DNA from: Ilex aquifolium
Taxonomy: Eukaryota; Streptophyta; Magnoliopsida; Aquifoliales; Aquifoliaceae
NCBI GenBank assembly: GCA_951799425.1
Contig: OX637403.1
Span: forward strand, 29,242,811 to 29,306,810
Direction: 5' to 3'
Length of the DNA: 64,000 bases
The translations under genes and the position numbers were made by a program. Positions 12,432 through 24,155 of this stretch are shown piece by piece. The first letter of the stretch is position 1. Each line of letters opens with the position of its first letter. The notes under the pieces are model-generated. The model ran no database searches, was not told the origin of the DNA, and saw only the letters and a list, made by a program, of their open reading frames with translations.

Positions 12432-12848
12432 CAGGGACGTCTCAAGCTATTTTGAGGCCTAAAACAATAATACTAAATGAAGCATTTTTATTTTTAGCAT
12501 TATTTTTAAAAAAAAAAAAATTATTTTTTTTAAGGGAGAGAGGAGGATGTGATACTTTATTTTTGTTTTTTAAGAAAAAAAATGGATGTGAGTAAATATG
12601 AGTTGACTTTTGAATATTTTTTTATTTGTTTTTAAAATTTTTGATTTTTGAGTTTCTAATGTTATGAATTGAATTATAGGCTCAAATTATTGAAATTATA
12701 ATTTTTTGGGACTTTTTTGTAAGACTTAAAATTTTCATGGATTTTAAATTTTTTATATGGACTAGTTATATATTTAAAATTATGCGGCTTTCAAAAATTT
12801 GGAGCCTAAAACCCACGCTTTTTTTTTAATGATGTTGGGCCGGTCCTG
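12432..12848 (+). mobile_element. hAT-like non-autonomous element, GGCC(T)AAAAC family
   Basis: The termini are CAGGGACGTCTCAA and, inverted, CAGGACCGGCCCAA. The flanks are an imperfect 8-bp duplication, CTTGTTTA (12,424-12,431) and CTTGCCTA (12,849-12,856). An 8-bp duplication and CAGGG-type termini fit hAT. The inner 5' region (GAGGCCTAAAAC...AAATGAAGCATTTTTATTT) is shared with the element at 55,138. At 417 bp it has no transposase. Confidence 0.6.
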
Positions 12849-13254
12849 CTTGCCTAATCCTTTGTCTGATTTAATCAAAAGTAGGTCATTCACGTCGAAA
12901 TTACTCATAATCTTACCTAATTTTTTTTAAAAATTTGAATCCAAAATATTTGAGTTGATGTCTCTATTACAACTTGAGATTGAATCTAATCAATATTGTC
13001 AATGATGAGGTACATGCGGGTTCACGTCCGTGGCATAGGGGCCTTGACCATTTGTAGTTGGCATGGAATCGAAGCATGATATGTTTTATTGGAAGTAAGC
13101 GTCATGCACACACGATTACTCGTACGAATCAATTGAATAGAATTAAAAAGAAAGTTGTGGGTAGTTATTTGAGAAAAAAATAAAAGGGCAATTTTGAAAC
13201 TTTATGACTTGAGTTGAAAAAAAGAGTAATATTATTTGGATTTAAAATATTTAT

Positions 13255-13430
13255 TTCGAATCTTAATAACTTTTTGAGCTTAGGACATGGGAAATTATCT
13301 CTCATTAATACTCTAGTTCCGACATGGATGACCTGTCTTTAACCAGACCAAGTAGGAGATTAGTCGAGGTGCGCTTAAGCGAGCCTGAACACCTCTGACC
13401 ATTGAACCAGAAAAAAAAAAAAAAAAAAAC
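13255..13430 (+). mobile_element. SINE-like element, family B
   Basis: A B-box-like ATTTCGAATCTT lies near the start. The end is GATTAGTCGAGGTGCGC...GAACC followed by about 19 A. The same 3' region is seen at 8.9 kb and, more diverged, at 60.3 kb. The 5' boundary is uncertain. Confidence 0.45.
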
Positions 13431-15630
13431 TAGTTTGAACAATCAATGCCATTGATTTAATTATGAGTCTAAGTTTTTTTTTTTTTGGGACCAACTACCT
13501 ATTCAATTGTTATGATTAATCAAGCCATCATTTAAGTTCTTCTTAAAAAAAAAGAGTTATAGGTAGTTACTTGAGAAAAAATAAAAACTATCATGAACAT
13601 TTTGAAAGTGGACATCAAATTCCACCGTCCTCGTATTTAGATTTATTTCTTCTCCAGAAAGGAAAAAAAAAAAAAAAGCTTACAAGAAGTATAGATTTTT
13701 TTTGTCTAACATCATGATCATAAGAAGTTTAAGGAAGAGTCCCTATTTTGTATATGACTTGTGTCTAGCATTATTGTTGAATGAATCATGTTAGTTTGAT
13801 AAAAAAAATTAAATTAAATTAAAAGTAGGGATTAAATAAAAAATCACTACAATAATAATATTTTTGGTTCCGCTTTTATTCATCTAATTTTCAACATTAA
13901 CATTTTTTTTCCTGGTATATTCAACATTAACTTACCGTGTCAGCCATTACATTATTAGGACTATTTTTTGGTCAGTCTAAGATTACTTCTGTTGAATTTG
14001 TTGTTGGAAATTCAATTTTATTCTCTCTCTCTCTCATCTTTTTCTCTCTTTTTGTTAGAAACTGAAATTGGGCTACAATGATGTCCAAGGCTCTAAGTAC
14101 CAAGTTACGAGGCCCAATGAATATGTGGGGGGCCCATGTGGGTGGCAGACATAAAGGGAGCAAGAGAGCTTGGGTTGCTAAGTGGGATTGGGTGGGCTTG
14201 GTTTGGCAAATTTGACAGCACATTGAAGTCCATATCATTTTCAACATGTACACATATCACTGACAGAGGTATGTGTGAAGGTTTGATTCTATCATTGTTA
14301 CATGATTGCTTACAGTGTTTTTCATTACACGACTTTATTCTCTTCTTCGAGAGTCCCTGAAAATACATGCATAGATAGTGATCTAATGGCAAGACTGGCG
14401 ATAGAAGCTCGGGACGGAGACGTATGATGCGGAAGTCTCACAGTTCCCTAAGAAGGGAGTGACTGCCTACTCGAGCTTCGACCAACCACCACCGGTCAAT
14501 TTCACACAGTATTATACATATAGGAGGTTAGTTTCCTTCATAGTGATCAAAGGGTGGAGTGAATCATATACATCTTATAGAGGAATGGGCCGAGCAGGCC
14601 TGTGCCAGAAAAAGTGGGTCAAAACAATTGAACATTTTTGTCTTTGTTTCTGAAATTTAGGTTGGAGTCAATATCAATGCTGGGCTGAATCATGGTTGCT
14701 GTCCAACCCCAAAAAAACACAGATCATTCTCATTTTGGGCTTGAGAAGATGTGTCGTAACTGGCACAATAAGTAACATTTCTCACTCGGATCTAGAGCTA
14801 TTAAACGATCCAGGCGACGAGCAACTTGGATCTGTGTTAGTTCGATTTGGGCTTGCTCATATTATAAATGAGTCGAATCTGCATAAATTTTTAGGATCAT
14901 TTAATATTCGAACCGAGTCTGAGCCATTCGTACAAATTTAAAGGTTATTTCAACAAAATAAGTAAAAAAAATGCTCATTTCATGTTTTTTCCTATACATT
15001 ACAAGTCTCTCATGCTAGACTCATCATCATCATCATCATCATCTCTTCTCTCTCTCTCTAGAATCCTTGAACTCTAAATCATCTCAATCTCTCTCTCCCT
15101 TGCTCACCATCGCGGTTTTCCCTACTCCAAACCCTAGAAAAATCCTCGTCTATGATCTATAGATTTCTACTACCAGCTATAAGTGAATACACACACTTGC
15201 ATATATTAGGTTTGTATGTTTTTGTTGTGATTTAAAGGTACTTTATGCTCAAATTTGTGTGTATTTTTGTGAAATTTTTGATTGGATATTTGAATATTTT
15301 TTTTTGATGCCTCATTTTTTGTTCGAACTCAGTTCAAATTCGATTTAAACCAAGCTTGAATAATAAAATGAATTCGATAAGTGAGCTGAGTCGAGCTTGA
15401 ACAATCCTTGAATAGCTCAAGTCAAACCTGAGCATAACCAAATTTGGAAGGCTCGACTCGATTAACAACCTACTTAGATCCCCCGATGATCACTTTTGGT
15501 ATTTTTATCTCTAAAGTTCTAGATTCAATCAGTGAAAAACAAGTCAAACAGGACAAATATGACTTAACGAGTTTTTTTTTTCCTTTCTTTTTTCTCCTTA
15601 AAAAAGAGAGTTTATGTATGCAACTCAACC
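13431..15630. other. Intergenic, no supported gene
   Basis: Only short open frames with no recognisable domains are present. The segment at about 14,370-14,520 is GC-balanced and stands out from its AT-rich surroundings, but I could not identify it. Sequence at 14,780-14,940 and 15,325-15,475 is rich in TTCGAGC/GAGTCGA motifs of a kind seen in dispersed plant repeats. An (ATC)n run lies near 15,022-15,042. Confidence 0.4.
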
Positions 15631-15749
15631 AATGGGCCTTTGGTCTAATGGTACTCCTTGCCTTATAAAGACTTTGCCTTCTTGAGGTAAAGAGTTCAAG
15701 ACTTCAAGCCCCCTTCCCTCCTCCCCCTCCCCCTCCCCAAAAAAGAAAA
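15631..15749 (+). mobile_element. SINE, family A, tRNA-derived
   Basis: The element starts AATGGGCCTTTGGTCTAATG, with the A-box-like TGGTCTAATGG. A B-box-like GAGTTCAAGACTT follows near 15,692-15,704, and it ends in a C-rich segment plus a short A-rich tail. An 18-bp target duplication with one mismatch (TATGTATGCAACTCA(A/C)CC) lies at 15,613-15,630 and 15,750-15,767. Box order, length and duplication are those of a plant SINE. Two more copies sit at 16.4 and 59.3 kb on the minus strand. Confidence 0.75.
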
Positions 15750-16409
15750 TATGTATGCAACTCACCCATAACAACTGTAATGATCTATGTGATAGAATAG
15801 ATGGACAAAGGGGACGTAGAGAGAAATGATCAAATTTCAATCCTCTAAGGGAGAAACCTTTATTCCCTTTCTTTTGTTTTATAGGAGAGATGAAGCATAA
15901 TAAGGATGAAATGAAGGGACAAAACACAAACAACTTATTCTCTTAAGAAATTAACTTATTCATTAAATTTAGTAGAATATACATAATAGGAAATAGAAAA
16001 AATAAATAATATATATTTCACCACATATACTTAACTTTCCTTCTACTCTTCCGATAAATTTTAGGAATAGAATTGACTGGATAGTAAAGTTGTGAAAATG
16101 CTTGTTTTTCCATATTTTGGACCCTAGCTCCATGGAATCGACTCGATCTTCGAATTATAGATTATAAGTTTATAACCCTAGCCCATTCTCATTTTTGGCG
16201 GAACAGATCTACAAATTCTTTGATTCCAATTAGTAAAAGCGCCTTGAACTAAAAAATAAATCTTAAAAAATAGATTTTGGTACAATGTAAAACGACCCGT
16301 ACCTTTGATTTTCCTTCCCTCAATTTTTTTTTCCCTGAATTTTAGGAAAGATATATTTTAGTAGAAAACATCATGTGTCTATCAATCTATCCCCTTTTTC
16401 ATTGATCAA

Positions 16410-16522
16410 TTTTTTATTTTTTTTTTGGGGAGAAGGTACGGGAGGGAGGTTTGAATCTTTGACATCAAGAAGATAAAGTTTCCATAAAATAAAGAATACC
16501 GTTAAACCAAAAATCCACTGAT
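16410..16522 (-). mobile_element. SINE, family A, minus strand
   Basis: Reversed, it reads GGATTTTTGGTTTAACGGTA..., then a B-box-like AAAGATTCAAACC, then a C-rich end and an A tail, as in the 15.6-kb copy. Its flanks share TTTTTCATTGATC (about 16,395 and 16,523), the probable target duplication. It is more diverged than the 15.6-kb copy. Confidence 0.6.
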
Positions 16523-16589
16523 TTTTTCATTGATCCACTTTCTCAACTTTTTACTTTTCTACTATACCAGATGACCCTCGAGTCAATAA

Positions 16590-16957
16590 GAGCATCTCCA
16601 AGGGGGAGTGCTATTTTTGGGGTGCTAAATACCATTTTACAACCTTGAACAGTGTTTTGACACCTTTAAATTATAAATCTGCTCCAATGGCAGGTGCCAA
16701 AATGGGGTGCCATTTTTATATTTTTATTCATCAATCTATATGAATCGTTGGATCTATATTTATCTAACGGATCTATATTCACCAATCCATTTGCAACCTC
16801 CCATTTTCTCTCTCCAGAGTTGCCAAAAATGCCACCCCAAAGACCTTGATGCCATTTTCTAACCCCATATGTCACCCCTTTTAGAGTGAACTTTTTTAAA
16901 TTTGGGGTGGCATATGGGGTATGCCACCCCCACATGCCTCGCCCCTTGGAGATGCTC
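16590..16957. mobile_element. PIF/Harbinger-type MITE (Tourist-like)
   Basis: The terminal inverted repeats begin GAGCATCTCCAAGGGG at both ends. The element is bordered by TAA on each side (16,587-16,589 and 16,958-16,960). A 3-bp TWA duplication with GAGCATCTCCAA-type termini matches Tourist/PIF-Harbinger MITEs. At 368 bp it is non-coding, and its arms also pair internally (repeated GGGGTGCCA-type motifs). Confidence 0.7.
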
Positions 16958-17241
16958 TAATGTCATGATCTTCCTCTCTCCAACACAGAACACAGCTAAT
17001 CACGCACACGAAACAACAGCTAATCCACCACCTCATCGGATGATACGAAAAAGATATCCGAACTCTTTTTTTCATTCCCAAGCAAGAGTTATCTGGTCCC
17101 ATTCCTTTTAGCTTTTACATCCCACCCAACTAGTGGATAACCCACTTTATCCTACAATCCAAACACCACCTAAGAGTTTAAAAAATCTCACCTTTTGTTT
17201 AATCAATCATGGTCTTATTCAAAAGTTCTCATCATAGCGAT

Positions 17242-17776
17242 CAGGGCCGGCTCAATATTATGGAAAAAAAAAAAACGTGGACTTTACGCCCCAAATTTTT
17301 AGAAGGTTTCATAATTTTAGGTACATCATTAGTCACAAGAAAAATTAAATCCATTAAATTTTAAGCCTACAAAAAAGTCCCAAAAAATTAAATCCAATCA
17401 AAATTTTTATTGCAATAATTTGGGAGTATAATTAAATCCATAACATTAAAAACTTATAAATTAAAAAAATAAAAAAAAATAATTAAAAGTTAACTCATAT
17501 TTACTCCAATTCACTTTCTTTCTCTCTCTCCCCAGAAAAAAAAATAAAAAATAAAAACAAAAATTGAAATTAAACACTCTCTCTTCCTCTCTGTGATAAA
17601 AAACAAAAACAAAAGTTGAAATTTTTTTCTCGACAATATTAAAACATCTTTCTTTTATCTCTTTCTTACATAGAAAATTGAAAATAATTTTTTTTTAAAA
17701 AAAAAATACTAAAAAATAAAAAAGCTTTTATTAAATGTTTCTACTTTAGATCTCAAATTGACTTGAGCCGCCCCTG
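17242..17776 (-). mobile_element. hAT-like non-autonomous element with perfect 8-bp TSD
   Basis: The termini are CAGGGCCGGCTCAA and, inverted, CAGGGGCGGCTCAA. The identical 8-bp duplication ATAGCGAT flanks it at 17,234-17,241 and 17,777-17,784. The inside right end resembles, in reverse, the 5' region of the elements at 12,432 and 55,138, so this copy lies in the opposite orientation. It is 535 bp, AT-rich and non-coding. Confidence 0.75.
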
Positions 17777-17862
17777 ATAGCGATTAACTTACTTTGAGTA
17801 TATTTGTTTTCCCATTTCGAGGTATATATAGTAAATTCAACAGAAAATTCTTTAAACATAGA

Positions 17863-18356
17863 GGGTGTGTTTAGTAAGCATTAGGAAGGACTGGATTAGA
17901 TAATGTCGTTCATCTCTTATCCTTCCATCTAGTAGTCATTGGACTAATTATAGTGATAATACATTTTCATCCCATGTTTGGTTCAAATATTAAGAAGTAA
18001 TGGGCCCCACATTTATTTCATCCAATATTTTATTTGGAGGGAATATTGAATAATAACATTAAATTACTTAAAACCCTCAAGATAAAGACTGATATTTATA
18101 TCCTAAGGTTACTTGAGGATAAAAATATATTTTGGCCAAATAAATTCCAATTGGACTATTTAACCCACTAAAAATGTGGGTTTATTTAAGAGGTTATATG
18201 CAATATTAAATATACTATTCATCCGAGCCGGTATTATTTTTAGGTGATAATACCGAGCCCAAAATGTATATCCAAACATGAGCATAAGAGGGATAAGGTG
18301 GGTCCGGCGTTGTCTTTTTCAATTCCTCTTTGCTAATATCTAAAGTAAACACACCC
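17863..18356. mobile_element. Candidate TIR element, GGGTGTGTTTA ends
   Basis: The ends are GGGTGTGTTTAGTAAGC and, inverted, GGGTGTGTTTACTTTAG. No clear target duplication is visible, so the superfamily is not assigned. The interior is AT-rich and non-coding. Confidence 0.35.
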
Positions 18357-18675
18357 AGAGTATAATAATGATTCAAATTACTTATATTTAACGGCTTATC
18401 TTATAACTTAAATTTTAATCATAATAAATTTGTTTACCATACTATTATCTTTAATCACTTATTTTTTAACTACAATAAATATTTTAATCACTCTCTTATG
18501 TTTAAATATGGTACTTAAATTTTAGTTACTTACCTATATATATATATACTAGAGAAAACCCGTGCCTGAAGGCACGATGCAACGTATTTTTTTTTTTAAA
18601 AATGACAAAACATTTACAGTGCAATGTAAACCAACCGATTAATTTGGAGAAGTAAGGAGTGAATATCCCTGATAG

Positions 18676-19382
18676 CAGTGGCGGAGCCAAAAATATGATC
18701 TATGGTGGACACACTTTAAGTATAATAGATAAAAATAATGTGATATATGTAATTTTTTTTATATCGAATTTGATACTTAAAAATTCATTAAACATAAAAG
18801 GGGTATGTTTGAAAAAAATTAATAAGATAATATCTATACATTAAGAATCAATTATATAATTTATTTGACACAAATAGAAGCAATAATCTATAATTTTTAA
18901 TCTTCTTACAAATTCCACAGTTTACTCATTTTTGGTTATATATTCCATAATTTTTTAACCAAATGAGACTTCAACAAATCATACTAATATTCTAAGGAAT
19001 CAATTTTAGTTTGCTAATTTTAAGAGATTTGGTATGGACTTTTTGTTTTTATTTTTTTGTTCTAGTACCCAACTTGTTTGACCCAATTAGTTTTTTTTTC
19101 ACCAATGCTATTGGGACATAATTTTGGGATTTAATGTATTATGATCATTGGATTGATAGTGTTGGGACTCAGTGATAATTTAATGTTGGGACTCATCGAC
19201 AATCTAATGACCACAATCATTAAGTTCTCAAATTATATCCCAATAACAATGCTCGTTTGTTTTTCATAAATCATTACAGTGAGCTCAATTAATCCAAAAA
19301 AATATATAAAACATTTATAACTAAAATTTTTTTTTTTTAGGGTAGCCCCAGACCCCTCCTCTCCCTCCTCCCCCCGCCACTA
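18676..19382 (+). mobile_element. hAT-like element nested in the Helitron, GGCGGAG family
   Basis: It begins CAGTGGCGGAGCCAAAAAT, with GTGGACACA shortly after, and ends CCCGCCACTA, the imperfect inverse. The 5' part resembles the element at 55,949 (GGCGGAGTCAG...GTGGACACA), and the 3' part matches 4572-4879. The 8-bp flanks agree at only five positions. It also contains a small inverted-repeat insert (19,109-19,245). Confidence 0.5.
19109..19245. mobile_element. Small foldback MITE inside the hAT-like element
   Basis: The inverted ends are TATTGGGACATAATTTTGGG and TATTGGGATATAATTTGAGA (the latter from the right end, reversed). CAATGC occurs at or near both outer edges. It is 137 bp and non-coding, and it is absent from the related 4.6-kb copy, so it inserted after the copies separated. 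Confidence 0.5.
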
Positions 19383-19716
19383 CCAAAGAGAGTGAAGAGT
19401 GAAGAGTGAAAAGATCTACAAATATCATTTACAAAATATTTATTTTTTAATTAATACAAGTTATTACAAAATTATTAATTTATAAGAATATATTAGCGTT
19501 AGATTTTCTTAAGAGATAAAAAAATTAGTCTTGAACTTTTGATTCAAAGTGTGTAATACATGTTAGTTTGAGATAATTAATTAAATAAATAAAAATAAAA
19601 TTAATTATATTCAATAGAAATGTTACCATTGTGTCTTATAAAAATTCAAAATGTTATACTACACAAATAATATTAAACAATGACTAATTATTATGTCAGA
19701 GAAAATCATGTATTCC

Positions 19717-21480
19717 AAGATCAGCAGGAGTTGTTGACCTATTGGGAGGGAAAATATTAAGGAAAAAAATTATAATTTCTTGACCGTTGGATGAATAAAT
19801 TTGAGACCGTAGGATGTGTTCCAAGATCAGCCGTAATCGTTGACTTTTTGGTTGGGGGGGGGAATAGTAAGGAAAAAAATTATAATTTCTTAATCGTTTG
19901 ATGAATGAATTTAAGACCGTAGGATCGGCTTGTTGAAACTGCCCTGTTTTATATTATAGATGTTAGAAAAAATCCCGTGTTCTAAGATCAATCATAATCG
20001 TTGATTGGTTGGGAGAGAAAATATTAAGGAAAAAAAATGTTAATTTCTTGACCGTTGGATGAATGAATTTGAGACCGCAAGATATGTTTAAGATCAGCCG
20101 TAATCGTTGACTTTTGGGGGGGAGAAATATTAAGGAAAAAATTATAATTTCTTGATCATTGGATGAATGAATTTGAGACCGTAAGATCAACTTGCTGAAG
20201 CCGTCCTGTTTTATTTTATAGATGTTAGAAAAAATTCCGTGTTCTAAGATCAATCATAATCGTTGATTGGTTGAGAGAGAAAATATTAAGGAAAAAAATG
20301 TTAATTTCTTGATCGTTGGATGAATGAATTTGAGACCGCAAGATATGTTTAAGATCAATCGTAATCGTTGACTTTTGGGGGGGGAAAATATTAAGGAAAA
20401 AAATTATAATTTCTTGACCATTGGATGAATGAATTTGAGACCGTATGATCGGCTGGTTGAATTCATCCTGTTTTATATTATAGATAATTGACTTAAAAAA
20501 ATATTAATTTATATACATGTAATCAAAATCGTGTTAAATCTAATACAAACTAAAAATTTAATTTATCAAAAAGCATATAGCCAAAATATTTTCTATCAAA
20601 AAATTATCTACAAATATCATTTATAAAATATTATTTTTTTAATTAGTACAAGCTATTACAAAATTATTAATTTATAAGAATATATTAGCGTTGAGTTTTT
20701 TTAAGAGATAAAAAAAATTAGTCTTGAACTTTTGATTCAAGATATGTGTAAGACATGTTAGTTTCAGATAATTAATTAAATAAATAAAATTAAAATTAAT
20801 TATATTCAATATAAATGTGTTAAGCAGTGCCATTGCTTTTTTTATCTTAAATTGATGAGCTTTTTTTAATCAAAATGTTATCATTGTGTCTTATACAAAT
20901 TCAAAATGTTACACTACACAGATGATATTAATGACAAATTTGACCGATTTAATTATTATGTCAGAGAAAATCCTGTGTTCCAAGATCAGTCATAATCGTT
21001 GATTGGTTGAGAGGGAAAATATTAAGGAAGAAAAATGTTAATTTCTTGACCGTTGGATGAATGAATTTAAGATCGTAAGATATGTTTAAGATCAGTCGTA
21101 ATCGTTGACTTTTGGGGGGGGAAATAATAAGGAAAAAAATTATAATTTATTGACCATTGGATGAATGAATTTGAGACCATAGGATCGGCTTGTTGAAGCC
21201 GCCATGTTTTATATTATAGATGTTAGAAAAAATCTCGTGTTCTAAGATCAATCATAATCGTTGATTGGTTGGGAGAAAATATTAAGGAAAAAAAATGTTA
21301 ATTTTTTGACCGTTGGATGAATGAATTTGAGACCGCAAGATATGTTTAAGATCAGTCGTAATCGTTGACTTTTGGGGGGGGAAATATTAAGGAAAAAAAT
21401 TATAATTTCTTGACCATTGGATGAATGAATTTGAGACCGTAAGATCGACTTGTTGAAGCTGTCCTGTTTTATATTATAGA
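19717..21480. repeat. Tandem array of about 260-bp units ending in Helitron 5' termini
   Basis: The unit runs from GTTAGAAAAAATCCCGTGTT to CTGTTTTATATTATAGAT. Unit ends fall at 19,960, 20,222, 20,484, 21,220 and 21,480, giving spacings of 262, 262, 736 and 260 bp. Each 260-bp unit holds two related half-repeats, both containing TTGGATGAATGAATTTGAGA. The 736-bp interval also contains a second copy of sequence found at about 19,440-19,700. Confidence 0.75.
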
Positions 21481-21674
21481 TGTGCCCTTATTTTTTCAGT
21501 TTGAACTTTTTGAGATCATTGGATGACCTCACTTCTCCTTTTTGAAGGTGAAACGGTAATTAGTTTATTTATATGGAAAATCTGCAAAGAGGAATGGCCT
21601 CACACACTCTGAGCCCTGCTCCTTCCAGCTACAAAATTGATCGATAACATTTGCATACATGGCCGGTCCATGTG

Positions 21675-22034
21675 CTACTCTATTGTCATCGCTATCTCAT
21701 ACCTACAAAAATATATGAAGTCCTCCTTGAGTTTAGTGAAAATCTCTCCCAACGTTGCTGAATTAGTTGTCGGCATCTGAAAGTCTTGCAACAGCTTCAC
21801 AAAATCACCTTTAAACACCAAGGACCTACCTCCTACTTGTTCCAAAAGCTTGATCGCTTCTTTTAAGGTTGTGACTTCCAAATTCAATGTTAGCTCCGCT
21901 ACACTTATTTTCTTAGCAAGACAAGCCACAAACTCAGCTTTCTCGTTTCTAGTCACTATCCCAATGCCAAGCAACCATGTTGGTTTGATTATCCGTGCCC
22001 ATTTTAATACTCCTCGAACAAAATATATTAACAA
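21675..22034 (-). pseudogene. Decayed RNase H-like (RVT_3-type) fragment
   Basis: The 119-residue frame contains LGIGIVTRNEKAEFVACLAK, then EVTTLKEAIKLLEQVGGRSL and VFKGDFVKLLQDF. This is the usual order of the plant RVT_3 RNase H-like domain: GxGxVxRxxxGxF, E with an alpha helix, then xxExDS. The expected D of the last motif reads GDF. Beyond the stop, another frame reads DDNRVAHGPA, the usual C-terminal motif, so a frameshift separates the end. No reverse transcriptase is alongside. It is most likely a LINE-derived remnant, unlikely to be functional. Confidence 0.5.
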
Positions 22035-22963
22035 TATAATTATGTTATTTTAGATTTAATTTGTTGACATCATTTGTTGACCTAATTCATTACAATTATT
22101 AGATTGGTAGCGGGTCTCAATAAATAATAGGTCCATCAGTCAATCCACTGATTATAAATAATTAAATCAGTAAATTAAGTCAAAATAACATTACTCATAT
22201 ATTATGGTCCCTCACAAATTAAACGGGTTTATTCCAAACTCTCCTTTCTCCTGGGTAACATTGCAAATACTTATAATTATATCTATCAACGGATCGGGTT
22301 TGGATCGAATTCTGACTGACCCGAATTCAAATTCAATTTCGAAAATCCGATCTGAACCCATTAATCTAAATATGCTGGAGGATTTTATTTTCATGGTACA
22401 TATCTGAAACCCGATCCAAATAACCTAAGTAACCAAATTTTAACAAATTATACCTAAAATTTTAACTAATTTTTTTAAATAATTACTTAATTTTTTTAAT
22501 ATTTATGTAAAAATATATAAATAATTCAAATCAAATATGAGTATATTCAAGTATGAAATCGTAAAATATAATATATCGAATTTAAATTCAGATCAAAATT
22601 CGATTCATTAACAGACCTAGTTATAATTTGTGCAAAGCAGTGGACTAGCTCTGGATGGTTTTGGAGTAATCGAAACGGGTCAGAAATAGAACACCTCAAT
22701 TACTTGTGACTTGGTCATCCAACTAATCTACCAAACTATTTAAAATCAAATTTGATTCCATTTGGACGGCTAAATTTGGAGTTTGACCAACACTCCATTC
22801 ATATCACAACAACCATAGAATTTTCATTAAACCTATGAGCCCCAGTAGGAATTGGAAAACATTAAAAGTAACATTAATTATCTTTCTGGAGGAAAAGAAT
22901 TAATGATGATTCCCAAACTAACGGCTGGGATTTATGGAATCAAACGTCAAGATTAAGGTCTCC

Positions 22964-23151
22964 GAGTTTCACATGAACGGATTCAGACCTTCTTCATTAT
23001 ATTTTCTTTTAATTATACTCAATAATAGATCATTCATCGTATATAGATGATAAATTCACTCGTAAATGATGAATCTCATGTGTTTTTGTGATAAATGATC
23101 TATTATTGAGTGAAAATATAATAGAGATGATCTCGGTCCCAGGTGAACCCC
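22964..23151. mobile_element. Foldback MITE, about 190 bp
   Basis: The two arms pair over most of their length. The best part, ACTCAATAATAGATCATT, appears at about 23,018 and inverted at about 23,093. A transcript of it would fold into a long hairpin. No clear target duplication is visible. Confidence 0.5.
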
Positions 23152-24155
23152 ACTATAGTACATTACATAAGGGAGGTTAATTCGGATTAAATGGAATTAT
23201 AAAAAATTTGATGCGTGTTTAATTTAGATTTGACTTTAAATTGATGAATTCTCAAGTCTTTTAACTCTTACTATCAAAAAATTATTGAAATCGGCATAGT
23301 CTGGTTAGGTGCGGTTCACAATTTCTTTGTTGAAGGCGATGTTAAACTCTCAATTTAAATTCAAATTAAATTGTCCTTATTTTGAAAATCAAAAGTCATC
23401 CATATTTTCACCAAATCTTGACTTACCTTTTTTTATTGCAATGAACCAACTAAGCGAGATTATACATGAATGAATTGAAAATAAATTGAATAAATTTTAA
23501 TACAATACAATTTAGATATGACAAAACCTCGACACAACTTAACTTAGTACAAAATACCTACCCTAAATTAGAAACCCTAATGGAATTCCCCACAGCCCCA
23601 AAGACAAAAATGGGAAAACAAAATAAATTAAATTATGAACAAAGATATGGGACCGCAATGAAATGACTCTCAATGTAATTATGAACATAGCAAAGAGTGG
23701 TCGCTACTGATTTTTAAGTTAAAAATCTAATAAAATTTTGTCATATTGAGTATAAAAAAGTGTCACTCAAATAGAATTTGATACATGATTCATTTTATAT
23801 TTTTAATACATATTTAAGGCTTATAAAATATCTTTCATGAAAAATCTAAGGGTCATTTACGAATATACCAAATTTCAATTCTATTATCCTAAGTCTATAA
23901 ATAAACCAAAGTGCTTTTAAGTATCTAAATCATTACATTTGTTATAAACATTGAAGGTGCATCGGAGATATCTTAATTTGGCTTTATAACTTGAATCCCG
24001 TCTTTCCTTGTAGATCGAACTGAAATATTGGAATTAATCCTTTATATTATTAGAATTGGTTTTAAAAAATCTCTATTTCATAATAATTTCACTAATTTAA
24101 ATTATAAATTTAATCTTATTTATCTCTAATTTCAGTATTGTCAGAAAAAAAAAAA

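Larger units (their letters stand above)
18549..21480 (-). mobile_element. Composite non-autonomous Helitron
   Basis: The minus-strand 3' end is clear: hairpin GTGCC-TTCA-GGCAC, spacer GGGTTTTCT, then CTAG followed by T (CTAG at plus 18,549-18,552). The outermost 5' end (TCTATAATATAAAACAGGAC, preceded by A) lies at 21,480. Further copies of the same 5' terminus lie at 21,220, 20,484, 20,222 and 19,960. The composite carries a nested hAT-like element and a tandem array. No Rep/helicase is encoded, so it would depend on an autonomous Helitron elsewhere. Confidence 0.6.
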
